From assembly GCF_002078015.1 (NCBI RefSeq), contig NZ_LWBP01000178.1, positions 1-64,000 of the forward strand: a stretch of DNA of 64,000 bases, written 5' to 3'. Position numbers and translations under genes: made by a program. This document shows, one piece after another, positions 8,743 through 16,877 of the stretch (within the stretch, counting starts at the first letter, position 1; each line of letters begins with the position of its first letter). The notes beneath the pieces are model-generated. The model searched no databases. It saw only the letters and a list, made by a program, of their open reading frames with translations, and was not told the DNA's origin. The DNA is from Niastella populi (GTDB lineage Bacteria > Bacteroidota > Bacteroidia > Chitinophagales > Chitinophagaceae).

Positions 8743-8791
8743 CAATGGTGAGTGGTGAATGGTCAATGGCGGGTGGTGAATGGTGAGTGAC
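8743..8791. repeat. Word-built spacer (GTGAATGGTGAGTGG type)
   Basis: About 50 bp made of imperfect repeats of TCAATGGTGAGTGGTGAATGG between the divergent proline dehydrogenase and epimerase genes. No gene function is apparent. Confidence 0.6.
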
Positions 8792-8973
8792 ACCCGATTT
8801 TTGGGATCTGTTTACGACCTTGCCCCGCCGGATTTCGAACCGATTGCCGATGAAGGCCACGCAAAGGTTTGCCGTTTCACAGCCTGCCCCGATACAGTCG
8901 GGGTCTGCCGATTCCCCGATTGCCGGTTCCTGCCGGTTTTCCTTCCACACAAACCTTGTAAATTGTGCCCGAT

Positions 8974-10071
8974 ATGACAATCCTACATACCGATATCTAC
9001 AGGTTCAGCATTCCCATGCATCCTTTTACCATCGCTACCGGCACCATGCACTTTGCCCAGAATATTTTCATCAGGGTGCATACCGATGCGGGCGTATATG
9101 GGGTAGGTGAATGTTCTGCATTTCCCATGATCGTTGGCGAAACCCAAAGTACGTGTTTCGAGATGGCCAAAGATTTTGCCGCACTCTGGAAAAACAAAAG
9201 CGCCGAAGCCATTGAAGAGCGGTTGCAGGAACTACATAGCTATACTGCATTCAATGCCACCATAAAAAGCGCCTTCGATATGGCGTTGTACGATCTGGCA
9301 GCCAAAGCGGCCGGCCAGCCGTTGTATCGCTATCTGGGCGGAACCGGAAAAGAACTGGAAACCGATCTTACCATAGGTATCGATACGCCCGGGAACATGG
9401 CTGCCAAAGCCATCGATTTTGTAAAACGCGGCGTACGCATCATCAAAATAAAGCTGGGCAAAAATGCCAAAGAAGACGTGGAACGGGTGAAACGCATCCG
9501 CGAAGCGGCCGGACCATCCATTGGACTGCGTATAGACGCCAACCAGGGCTGGAGTTACGAAGATGCGGTCTTTGCCCTGAAAGCCATGGGAAGCTATAAT
9601 ATCGAATTCTGTGAGCAACCAATGCGTTATTGGGACGATGACAAATTACCTGCGCTGGTAAAACAATCGCCCATTAAGATCATGGCCGATGAAAGCGTTT
9701 TTGACCACCACGACGCTCAACGCATCATTGCCGCCGGCGCCTGCGATTATGTGAACATCAAATTCGCCAAATCGGGCGGTATTTGGGAAGCCCGCAAAAT
9801 ACACGCGGTTTGCAGGGAAAATAACATTCCCTGCATGATGGGCGGTATGCTCGAAAGCCGGGTAGCGCTGACGGCCTTCGCGCATTTTGCGCTGTCGCAC
9901 GATAATGTCGTTTTTTATGACATGGACACCTGTATGCTTGGTCATAAAACCGACCCCGTTACCGGTGGCGTTCAATACAAAGGCTTTTTCCTCGAAGTGC
10001 CCGACACACCGGGCATAGGCGCCGATGCCGATGAAGCCTTCCTGCAAACGCTTGAAAAGGTTACTATCTAA
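8974..10071 (+). CDS. Dipeptide epimerase (L-Ala-D/L-Glu epimerase type, enolase superfamily)
   Basis: 365 residues from ATG 8974; a GTG at 8965 would add MPD. Muconate-lactonizing subgroup of the enolase superfamily. The catalytic lysine is in IKIKLGK, metal ligands are in RIDANQGW (Asp), FCEQPM (Glu) and IMADESVF (Asp), and the second lysine is in VNIKFAKSGG. The C-terminal DMDTCMLG and DPVTGG motif resembles characterised L-Ala-D/L-Glu epimerases, which convert the murein-derived dipeptide for recycling. Substrate preference among dipeptides cannot be fixed by eye. The upstream region contains a short CCCGATACAGTCGGG palindrome at about 8888-8903. Confidence 0.88.
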   Translation: MTILHTDIYRFSIPMHPFTIATGTMHFAQNIFIRVHTDAGVYGVGECSAFPMIVGETQSTCFEMAKDFAALWKNKSAEAIEERLQELHSYTAFNATIKSAFDMALYDLAAKAAGQPLYRYLGGTGKELETDLTIGIDTPGNMAAKAIDFVKRGVRIIKIKLGKNAKEDVERVKRIREAAGPSIGLRIDANQGWSYEDAVFALKAMGSYNIEFCEQPMRYWDDDKLPALVKQSPIKIMADESVFDHHDAQRIIAAGACDYVNIKFAKSGGIWEARKIHAVCRENNIPCMMGGMLESRVALTAFAHFALSHDNVVFYDMDTCMLGHKTDPVTGGVQYKGFFLEVPDTPGIGADADEAFLQTLEKVTI

Positions 10072-10168
10072 AGCATTTAACTACAACCGGCAACACGCCA
10101 ATTCCATATTTCATTACACCGGGAACCGGAGTTTTCCGGTTTTCCGCATTTCCTGAGCTTTCTGAGTA

Positions 10169-10176
10169 TATCTTTG
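10169..10176 (+). promoter_or_regulatory. Bacteroidota -7 box (TATCTTTG) for the thioesterase gene
   Basis: A perfect TAnnTTTG match ending 13 bases before the ATG at 10190, giving a very short leader of roughly 8-10 nt. Confidence 0.65.
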
Positions 10177-10189
10177 CGCAAAAAAAAGC

Positions 10190-10708
10190 ATGGACCAGTT
10201 TTCGAAAACAGCCAAAGAATCATCGGTCACCATGACCGAATTGGTATTGCCCAACGATACCAATATGTTTGGCAACCTCATGGGCGGAAGATTAATGTAC
10301 TGGATGGATATTGCAGCCGCCCTCGCCGCTATGAAACATTGCGGCACCCCGGTGGTAACTGCATCGGTTGATAATATCTCATTCGAAAACCCCATTAAAC
10401 TGGGCAACGCCGTTCATATACAGGCAAGGGTTTCCCGCGCTTTTAATACCTCTATGGAGATCTTTATGAGTGTTTGGGGCGAAGATGCCCTGCACCAATA
10501 CAAATACAAAAGCAACGAAGCATACTTCACCTTCGTATCGCTCGATCCCAATGGTAAACCGCGTAAGATCCCTGCGCTGGTACCTGAAACGGAAGATGAA
10601 AAGAAATTGTTTGATGGCGCATTGCGCAGAAGACAGGTACGATTGATCCTTGGCGGTAAAATGCAACCCGATGATGCTACTGAATTAAAAGCATTGTTCT
10701 TTAAATAA
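10190..10708 (+). CDS. Acyl-CoA thioesterase (YciA/BACH-like hot-dog fold)
   Basis: 172 residues forming a single hot-dog domain. The pattern PNDTNMFGNLMGGRLMYWMD near the N-terminus is the substrate and catalytic (Asn/Asp-Gly) region of the acyl-CoA hydrolase family, followed by VTASVDNISFENPIKLGN. It hydrolyses acyl-CoA to free acid and CoA in the cytosol; chain-length preference is unknown. It is a single transcription unit ending at a GC-rich hairpin shared with the convergent acyltransferase gene. A second, unrelated hot-dog thioesterase lies at 50890. Confidence 0.92.
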   Translation: MDQFSKTAKESSVTMTELVLPNDTNMFGNLMGGRLMYWMDIAAALAAMKHCGTPVVTASVDNISFENPIKLGNAVHIQARVSRAFNTSMEIFMSVWGEDALHQYKYKSNEAYFTFVSLDPNGKPRKIPALVPETEDEKKLFDGALRRRQVRLILGGKMQPDDATELKALFFK

Positions 10709-10721
10709 CTTTCTCAATGAA

Positions 10722-10746
10722 AAATCCCGCGCCAGGCGCGGGATTT
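10722..10746. terminator. Bidirectional terminator between thioesterase and acyltransferase genes
   Basis: TCCCGCG pairs with CGCGGGA, extended by A/T pairs (AAAT with ATTT), giving a 10-bp stem just past the thioesterase stop. A-rich and T-rich flanks serve both strands. Confidence 0.8.
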
Positions 10747-10789
10747 CCAATTATCTGTATTTCCATTATCCCATTATCGAATTATCACA

Positions 10790-11563
10790 TTATTTCCAGT
10801 GATGCGCCCCTTTCATCATAAACGATTTGCTTTGTTCAATGGCATCCATCACCTGTTGTAAGATCTCTTCTGCAGACGCTTCGTAATTTATTTGCAGCGG
10901 CTCCTTGAACGTAACGGAAAGTAATGTTCCCTTCTTCTTGAACTTCAATCCCTTTTTATTAAAGGCGCGCCAGAAGCCATTGATGACCACGGGCACAACA
11001 ATAGGTTTGCACAATTTTATAATATGCGCCGTGCCTTTTCTTCCCGGTGCAAAAGGCGTGGTGGTTCCCTGCGGAAATGTGATCACCCAGTTGTGCTCCA
11101 GGGCCCGGGTGATCTTTCTTGTATCTGAAGGATCGAGCCCCTTGCGAACTTCGGTCCCTGCAGAACGCCATGTTCGCTTTACCGTAAGCGCACCACCTAA
11201 CGTAAACAGCCGGCTGATAAAGCTGCCGCGCATGGTTTCTTCGGCAGCTACATAGTATACGTTTGTAAACGGGTTTAACAAATAATAAGGAATGCCCAGT
11301 TTGTTCTTTTTGCGCCATTTCACAGCACAGAAAATATGCAGAAACGTAATTACATCGGCAAAATAGGTCTGGTGGTTACTTACAAAAAGCACATTCTTCC
11401 TTGGCAGGCTGGCGATATGCTCAGTGCCCCTTATACGCAGTTTGTTTATGATAACAAGACCGGGCCAGGTTATTATGCCTATTATGGGATATAATATTTT
11501 TCGTACCAGTTTAAAATGTCGTATCCTTTCACTAAACGAACTCATGCTGCGTTGTTTTGACAA
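10790..11563 (-). CDS. 1-acyl-sn-glycerol-3-phosphate acyltransferase-like (PlsC family)
   Basis: 257 residues. An N-terminal hydrophobic segment (about 19-40) anchors the protein at the inner membrane. Acyltransferase motif I NHQTYFAD has the catalytic His and Asp (HX4D) at about residues 63-70, and motif III FPQGTT lies at about 164-169. The family transfers acyl chains to lysophosphatidate in phospholipid synthesis, but PlsC-like paralogues also acylate other lipids (for example aminolipids in Bacteroidota), so the acceptor is uncertain. The start chosen (MSKQRSMSSF) is the first ATG of the open frame. No partner gene. Confidence 0.88.
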   Translation of the reverse strand: MSKQRSMSSFSERIRHFKLVRKILYPIIGIITWPGLVIINKLRIRGTEHIASLPRKNVLFVSNHQTYFADVITFLHIFCAVKWRKKNKLGIPYYLLNPFTNVYYVAAEETMRGSFISRLFTLGGALTVKRTWRSAGTEVRKGLDPSDTRKITRALEHNWVITFPQGTTTPFAPGRKGTAHIIKLCKPIVVPVVINGFWRAFNKKGLKFKKKGTLLSVTFKEPLQINYEASAEEILQQVMDAIEQSKSFMMKGAHHWK

Positions 11564-11679
11564 CCAATTTGTATCGAAATTAAGGAAATGTTAATAAACA
11601 GGTTACGGTTATTGTAACCGCCTGTTTCTTTGTGTAATTTATGTCTTCCTTAAATCATACTGATATTAAATAAAAGAAC

Positions 11680-12399
11680 ATGAAAAAAATTACTACTACC
11701 CTCATCCTCGCTTTTGTTATCAACGGTTTGTTTGCGCAGGCGCCAAATCCCTTTCCCAAAACCGTCAGCGTTAGCGGCAGCGCCGATTTAGAAATTGTGC
11801 CCGATGAAATTTATGTGCAGGTAACATTAAAAGAGTATGAAAAAAAAGGCGCTGGTAAAACAGACCTTCAAAAAATAAAGGCCGACTTCCTCGCATCCTG
11901 CAGAAACACCGGCCTGCCCGATTCAGTAATAACAATTGCATCGTACGAAGGCAGCCTGTTGAAGAAAAGAAGATCAAAAGAGGAATTATATGCCACCATT
12001 TCCTATCAGATCAAATTCAACAACAGCAAAAAGATCGATGAACTGGTAAGTAAACTCGATGATGAAGCTACCCAAAGCTTCGATGTCGTTCGCGTTTCTC
12101 ATAGTAAAATACAGGAATACCGCAAACAGGTTAGAATACTTGCCATTAAAGCCGCTAAAGAGAAAGCCGCTTATCTTACCGAAGCCATAGGTGAAAGTTT
12201 GGGCACAGCGGTGACAATTACAGAATATAATGCCGGATTTGTACAACCGGGGTACTTCAATGTAAGCCAGGCGTCTATGGCCAATACAATGGAGAACCTC
12301 TCTTACAATGGTAATTCGGGCGACTTATCAGGCGGCGGTATCGATTTCAGGAAGCTCAAAATATTCATGGAAGTGAATGCGGTGTTTGCCATAAAATAA
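11680..12399 (+). CDS. Secreted SIMPL-domain (DUF541) protein
   Basis: 239 residues. A signal peptide of about 20 residues (MKKITTTLILAFVINGLFAQ) is followed by a SIMPL domain beginning with KTVSVSGSADLEIVPDEIYV, the typical opening of DUF541. The C-terminal IDFRKLKIFMEVNAVFAIK strand is also family-like. It is predicted to be periplasmic or outer-membrane associated. The biochemical function of the family is not established; oxidative stress and envelope roles have been proposed. It is separated from the next gene by 55 bp that contain that gene's own promoter box. Confidence 0.85.
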   Translation: MKKITTTLILAFVINGLFAQAPNPFPKTVSVSGSADLEIVPDEIYVQVTLKEYEKKGAGKTDLQKIKADFLASCRNTGLPDSVITIASYEGSLLKKRRSKEELYATISYQIKFNNSKKIDELVSKLDDEATQSFDVVRVSHSKIQEYRKQVRILAIKAAKEKAAYLTEAIGESLGTAVTITEYNAGFVQPGYFNVSQASMANTMENLSYNGNSGDLSGGGIDFRKLKIFMEVNAVFAIK

Positions 12400-12441
12400 T
12401 CAACCTTGAACCTTATCCTTTTTCCCTTTACCATATCCCTG

Positions 12442-12449
12442 TATCTTTG
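12442..12449 (+). promoter_or_regulatory. Bacteroidota -7 box (TATCTTTG) directly before the HAD gene
   Basis: A perfect TAnnTTTG ending five bases before the ATG at 12455. The inferred transcription start falls on the start codon, so the mRNA is probably leaderless. Confidence 0.65.
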
Positions 12450-12454
12450 CGCGC

Positions 12455-13111
12455 ATGAAATTTAGCGCGGTAATTTTCGATATGGATGGCCTGCTGATAG
12501 ATTCTGAACCCTTATGGCAACAGGCAGGTGCAGAAACCTTACAGGAATATGGTGTTACGCTCACCGATGAGCAGTATATTCTTACCACCGGCCTTCGCAC
12601 GCCCGAGTGGGTCGATTACTGGTTCACGCACTTTTCGATCAGTAAAGACCAGGCCAAAGCAGCAGCCAGGCAAATTGAACAGGCCGCCCTCGATAAGATC
12701 AAAGAACATGGCGAGGCCATGGAAGGTGTGCAGTACATTATGGAGTTTTTCAAACAGCATAATTTCCATATCGGACTGGCCTCTTCCTCTCCCATGCGGT
12801 TGATCGAAGCCGTAGTTGATAAACTGAATATTCAGCCATACCTTAATGCCATCACTTCTGCCGAACATCTTCCCCATGGCAAACCGCATCCCCAGGTATT
12901 TTTGAATTGCGCCGAACTATTACAGGTTCCGCCCACCACCTGTATTTGTTTTGAAGATTCGTTCAACGGAATGATCGCCGCCAAAGCAGCGCGTATGAAA
13001 TGTGTTGTGATACCCGCCCCACATGTGCACCATGAGGGCCGCTGGGATGCAGCTGACCGTAAGTTGACCTCGTTATCAGGTTTTAATAATACAGTGCTTG
13101 AGACACTATAA
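12455..13111 (+). CDS. HAD-superfamily phosphatase (HxpB/beta-PGM-like)
   Basis: 218 residues of subfamily IA haloacid dehalogenase-like hydrolases. Motif I is FDMDGLLIDSEP (nucleophile first Asp, acid/base second), motif II LASSSP, motif III lysine in HGKPHPQVF, motif IV FEDSFNGMIAAKAA. The helical cap lies between residues 18 and 85. The closest known style is hexitol/2-deoxyglucose-6-phosphatase (HxpB/YniC), with beta-phosphoglucomutase as an alternative. Substrate is unknown. A hairpin at 13179-13205 closes the unit. Confidence 0.9.
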   Translation: MKFSAVIFDMDGLLIDSEPLWQQAGAETLQEYGVTLTDEQYILTTGLRTPEWVDYWFTHFSISKDQAKAAARQIEQAALDKIKEHGEAMEGVQYIMEFFKQHNFHIGLASSSPMRLIEAVVDKLNIQPYLNAITSAEHLPHGKPHPQVFLNCAELLQVPPTTCICFEDSFNGMIAAKAARMKCVVIPAPHVHHEGRWDAADRKLTSLSGFNNTVLETL

Positions 13112-13178
13112 AATGCGAGCCTGCAATCCGGAACTGTATTTACTTCTTCATTTAACATGCTATCCTTTTCATTCTTCA

Positions 13179-13205
13179 TTTTTCCCGCCCCTGAAGGCGG
13201 GAAAA
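13179..13205 (+). terminator. Terminator-like hairpin after the HAD gene
   Basis: TTTCCCGCC (13181-13189) pairs with GGCGGGAAA (13196-13204). It lies about 70 bp after the stop. The following 600 bp up to the rpsA terminator hold no convincing gene; the longest frame there, 100 codons on the minus strand, has no recognisable protein features. Confidence 0.6.
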
Positions 13206-13817
13206 TCAAACGGGACACCCCGGTTACACCGGAACATCCGTTGAGTTGTTACTACCCAAATGAACCTGTATGTAATTAAGTTATGTACATGACGGGGCCT
13301 GTACCAAAATCACTGGCATCCGTGTACGTAATATTTTTATCAGCTATTATTAATGGTTAGTGATGCATGACGGCTTATTCTGGCTGTCAGGCGCTGCAAT
13401 GAAGCGCAAAAAAGAATATGAAAATGAAAATAAATGCGAAAGAAGTGTATTGCTTCTTCATATGGTACTAATTTGTTGAAATACAAAACAACCTTGTTGC
13501 TTGTTAAGATGGATAACGGCAAAGTATCACATACGTTATTACACTGGAAAGAGAGCGTTGCTATTAAGGTGCAGATAGGATCAGGATGGTGTTCCCGTTG
13601 ACTTGCTGACGTAAATATATAACACAGATTTTCTTTATGCAAGCATATATGCGTAATTATTTAATAAGTAATAATCCTGATCAAGAACCCAATACACAAT
13701 CGCCAATAAACAATTGGCAGTTCCCATGATTTTCAGTCACATATACGGGGCGGTTATATGCGTTTGCATTTTTCATTATCCCGTACAAGCCTGTTTTGTT
13801 ACCGGTAAGACGCAAAA

Positions 13818-13847
13818 AAAGCGTCCCGGCCAAAGCCGGAACGCTTT
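13818..13847 (-). terminator. Intrinsic terminator of rpsA
   Basis: AAAGCGTCCCGGC (13818-13830) pairs with 13835-13847 around a CAAA loop. The minus-strand transcript ends in a run of U. It sits about 50 bp past the rpsA stop. Confidence 0.85.
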
Positions 13848-13899
13848 ATATTCATCAGGAAATCCATTCGCTTTAAGCGTTTGCTTTTAGCGTTAAGGA

Positions 13900-15819
13900 T
13901 TACTCTTTCGTTTCTGTAGAACCACCCTGTTGCTCTTCCTGCTTCAACTTTTCCTTGATCTCAGCCAGCGCACCCAGGTCACCTAAAGTAGCTTTTTCTA
14001 CTTTACCCTGAATGTTCTTAACTGCTTTCTTGGTTTTGTCGGCTTCGGCGCGGGCTTCTTTCTGAGCAGCTTGTTTTTCTTCCTGCTTAGATTGCTCCCA
14101 CAGGCGGGTATGCGATACTACGATGCGTTTTTCATTGCGATCGAATTCGATAACCATGAATTGCAGCGTTTCATCGGCGCCGATGCTTTTACCATCTTCG
14201 CGCATGAGGTGACGGTTAGGCGCAAATCCTTCCAGACCGTAGGGTAACTGAACGATACCGCCTTTGTCGTCTCTGCGGATAACTGTTCCCTCATGTACAG
14301 AGCCAACCGCGAATGTGCCCTGTAATGCATTCCAGGGATCTTCTTCCAGTTGTTTGTGTCCGAGTTGCAGTTTGCGATTGTCTTTATCGATGCCGAGGAT
14401 AACAACGTCGATGTTCTCACCAACTTTGGTATACTCAGAAGGATGATTGAAACGTTTCAACCAGCTCAGATCGCTGATGTGGATCATACCACCAATACCA
14501 GGAGCCAGTTCAACGAACACACCGTAAGGAGTGATGTTTTTCACCAGGCCGGTATGACGGCTGCTCTCGGGGAATTTGGTTTCGATAGTGCTCCATGGAT
14601 CTTCGCTCATTTGCTTAATAGATAAGCTCATTTTGCGATTATCTTTATCGAGCGTTACGATCTTCGCTTCGTACTCATCACCCAGTTTGAAGAATTCTTT
14701 CGCATTGATCGGTGTGTTAGCCCAGGTAATTTCACTTACGTGTACCAGACCTTCAACACCTGGCATGATCTCCAGGAATGCGCCGTAATCTTCAATATTC
14801 ACTACTTTACCTTTCACTACTGAACCTTCGTGAATATTTTCAGGCAGAATATCCCACGGATGAGGAGTCAGTTGTTTCAGACCAAGGCTGATGCGTTTTT
14901 TCTCATCATCGAAGTCTAATACAACCACTTTCAGTTTCTGATCCATTTTCAGTACTTCGCCCGGATGGCTGATACGGCCCCAGCTGATATCAGTGATATA
15001 CAACAGACCGTCTAAGCCGCCAAGATCCATAAAGGCACCGAAGTCGGTGATATTCTTGATGGTTCCTTCCAGTACCTGACCTCTTTCGAGTTTGCTCATG
15101 ATCTCTGCACGTTGTGCTTCGATATCGCTTTCGATCAGCGCTTTATGAGAAACTACGGCGTTCTTGATAGCTTCGTTGATCTTCACTACTTTGAACTCCA
15201 TGGTCTTTCCTACAAACTGATCGTAATCAGTTACAGGTTTTACATCGATCTGTGAACCCGGTAAGAATGTTTCCATACCGAATACATCCACGATCAAACC
15301 GCCCTTCGTTTTTGAAGTAACAGTACCAGTGATAACTTCACCGGTTTTGTGAACTTCAACGATTTTTTCCCAGGCACGTGTAATGCGGGCTTGTTTACGG
15401 CTCAGGTTAAGATGACCTTCCCGGTCTTCTTTCTCTACAACCATAACTTCCACTTCATCACCAGTTTTCAGGTTAGGAAGATCACGGAATTCGTTTAACG
15501 AAACCAGACCATCGCTCTTAAAGCCAATGTTGATAACCACATCAGTTTTAGTAAGCGCAACTACCAGACCTTTCACTAATTCGCCGTCAGTAACAGCTTT
15601 GAAAGTTCCTTCGTAAACAGCATCGTACTTTTCTTTTTGCTCTTTGGTGTAAGATGCTACGTTACGTTTGTCAATGCTCCAGTCGAAATCGTCGTGGGCA
15701 GTGTTGTCCACTTCCGGAGCCTCAGGTGCTTTTGGTGTCGCTGTAGCTTCAGCACCCTGATCGGCTGCAGAAGACTCCTGTGCATCAGCGTTTAATTGTT
15801 TAATAAATAATTGAAACAT
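13900..15819 (-). CDS. rpsA: 30S ribosomal protein S1
   Basis: 639 residues. After an acidic, Ala-rich N-terminal segment (about 1-70) come six consecutive S1 (OB-fold) domains. Domains with typical GxVxxIxDFGAFMDL- or YGAFLEIMPGVEGLVHVS-like cores are clear (DGLLYITDISW; EGLVHVSEITW; GGMIHISDLSW). The C-terminus is Lys/Glu/Gln-rich. S1 binds mRNA upstream of the start codon; its anti-SD-independent role is especially relevant in Bacteroidota, whose genes mostly lack Shine-Dalgarno sequences. A promoter box and a short 5'-terminal hairpin lie directly before the start (see findings). Monocistronic. Confidence 0.97.
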   Translation of the reverse strand: MFQLFIKQLNADAQESSAADQGAEATATPKAPEAPEVDNTAHDDFDWSIDKRNVASYTKEQKEKYDAVYEGTFKAVTDGELVKGLVVALTKTDVVINIGFKSDGLVSLNEFRDLPNLKTGDEVEVMVVEKEDREGHLNLSRKQARITRAWEKIVEVHKTGEVITGTVTSKTKGGLIVDVFGMETFLPGSQIDVKPVTDYDQFVGKTMEFKVVKINEAIKNAVVSHKALIESDIEAQRAEIMSKLERGQVLEGTIKNITDFGAFMDLGGLDGLLYITDISWGRISHPGEVLKMDQKLKVVVLDFDDEKKRISLGLKQLTPHPWDILPENIHEGSVVKGKVVNIEDYGAFLEIMPGVEGLVHVSEITWANTPINAKEFFKLGDEYEAKIVTLDKDNRKMSLSIKQMSEDPWSTIETKFPESSRHTGLVKNITPYGVFVELAPGIGGMIHISDLSWLKRFNHPSEYTKVGENIDVVILGIDKDNRKLQLGHKQLEEDPWNALQGTFAVGSVHEGTVIRRDDKGGIVQLPYGLEGFAPNRHLMREDGKSIGADETLQFMVIEFDRNEKRIVVSHTRLWEQSKQEEKQAAQKEARAEADKTKKAVKNIQGKVEKATLGDLGALAEIKEKLKQEEQQGGSTETKE

Positions 15820-15828
15820 GATAAAAAA

Positions 15829-15859
15829 CCCGATGATTTTAATTCGGGCTGCAAAGATA
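15829..15859 (-). promoter_or_regulatory. rpsA promoter box and 5'-terminal leader hairpin
   Basis: TATCTTTG (15852-15859) matches the -7 consensus. Three bases later the minus strand carries CCCGA, a 10-nt loop and TCGGG (15844-15848 with 15829-15833), then six T and ATC before the ATG. The whole leader is about 30 nt and would begin with the hairpin. Confidence 0.55.
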
Positions 15860-16251
15860 GGCCAAAATGCTGAATTGTAAAGGGATTATGCGTTTTTTTT
15901 GGTTTGGTAACCAATTGATTTGCACGGCCTTGAACAAGTATTTTGAACCGGTCGTCACTTCTTCACCAATCGCCTGGCATTGTGAAAAAGTATCATCCGG
16001 TCTCTTACAGGGCGCATTACTATACTCTTAAGGTAGGAAAAGAAATTTGTGTTAATAGTATGATTGCCATAGCAAAAACGATTAGCCCTGTCACGGTACA
16101 ATCTGCAGGATGATCTCCTTACGTTTTTTTGTGAAAACGTGTATAACTTAGATTGCTTTTAATTAATGAAAATTATTTTTTTGTGCACTTATTCTGACAG
16201 GCGCTTTTTATTTTTACATTTATCGAAAATTATTTCAACTGACTATTTGTT

Positions 16252-16710
16252 ATGATTACACCAGTTTTGATCACATTATTTGAGCGGGACCTGAATAAAC
16301 TGACTGAAGAGATCTCCCAATATCCTGACGACAGCAGCCTGTGGGTAGTTAAGGAAGGCATCAAAAACAGCGGCGGCAACCTGTGTTTGCACCTGACCGG
16401 CAGCTTACAACATTTTATCGGAAATGTACTGGGCGATTCGGGATATATCAGAAACCGGGAAGCAGAATTCAATCTTAAAAATATCAGCAAGCATAAGCTG
16501 CTGAACGAAATAGAGAACGCAAAAGTGGCTGTAAAGGACGCACTGGAGCAAACCAGCAAAAAGGAACTGGAAAAAAATTATCCATTGCCTATTAATGGTG
16601 AAACAGTAACAACAGAGTTCCTGTTATTACACATGCTGACCCATTTGAACTATCATACCGGTCAGATCAATTATCACAGAAGATTACTTGGTTTTCCCCA
16701 GGAGCAATAA
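16252..16710 (+). CDS. DinB-like (DUF1572) four-helix-bundle protein
   Basis: 152 residues, predicted all-helical. Histidines placed as in DinB/YfiT metal sites: HLTGSLQHFIG at about 43-53 and HLNYHTGQINYHR at about 129-141. The family is widespread in Bacteroidota and Firmicutes; members are metal-dependent transferases or of unknown function (some are thiol S-transferases). Nothing in the context narrows this. The gene is monocistronic, with a 12-bp-stem terminator at 16765-16805. Confidence 0.85.
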   Translation: MITPVLITLFERDLNKLTEEISQYPDDSSLWVVKEGIKNSGGNLCLHLTGSLQHFIGNVLGDSGYIRNREAEFNLKNISKHKLLNEIENAKVAVKDALEQTSKKELEKNYPLPINGETVTTEFLLLHMLTHLNYHTGQINYHRRLLGFPQEQ

Positions 16711-16764
16711 ATAGTTTTTGGTTATCATACCAATTGACCGCCCCCTGCAGGAGGCTGGTTAACC

Positions 16765-16805
16765 AACGAACCATCATGCCTTCGAATTGGGTTTGATGGT
16801 TCGTT
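16765..16805 (+). terminator. Intrinsic terminator of the DinB-like gene
   Basis: AACGAACCATCA (16765-16776) pairs perfectly with 16794-16805. The plus-strand transcript continues TTCATACTTT. Confidence 0.75.
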
Positions 16806-16877
16806 TCATACTTTATCAAAGAAGCTTTTGTACCTGTACGTTTCACGGTGAGCCGTACCCCAAATCACCAACGCCAC

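Noticed and set aside
13340-13642. A 100-codon minus-strand frame in the 790-bp gap before rpsA
   Set aside because: Composition and lack of any protein-like motif suggest a chance open frame; no box or terminator supports it.
15982-16113. A 43-codon GTG frame upstream of the DinB-like gene, reading like a short basic peptide
   Set aside because: No promoter box in the right place, no recognised family and no terminator; it could be chance in an A/T-rich spacer.
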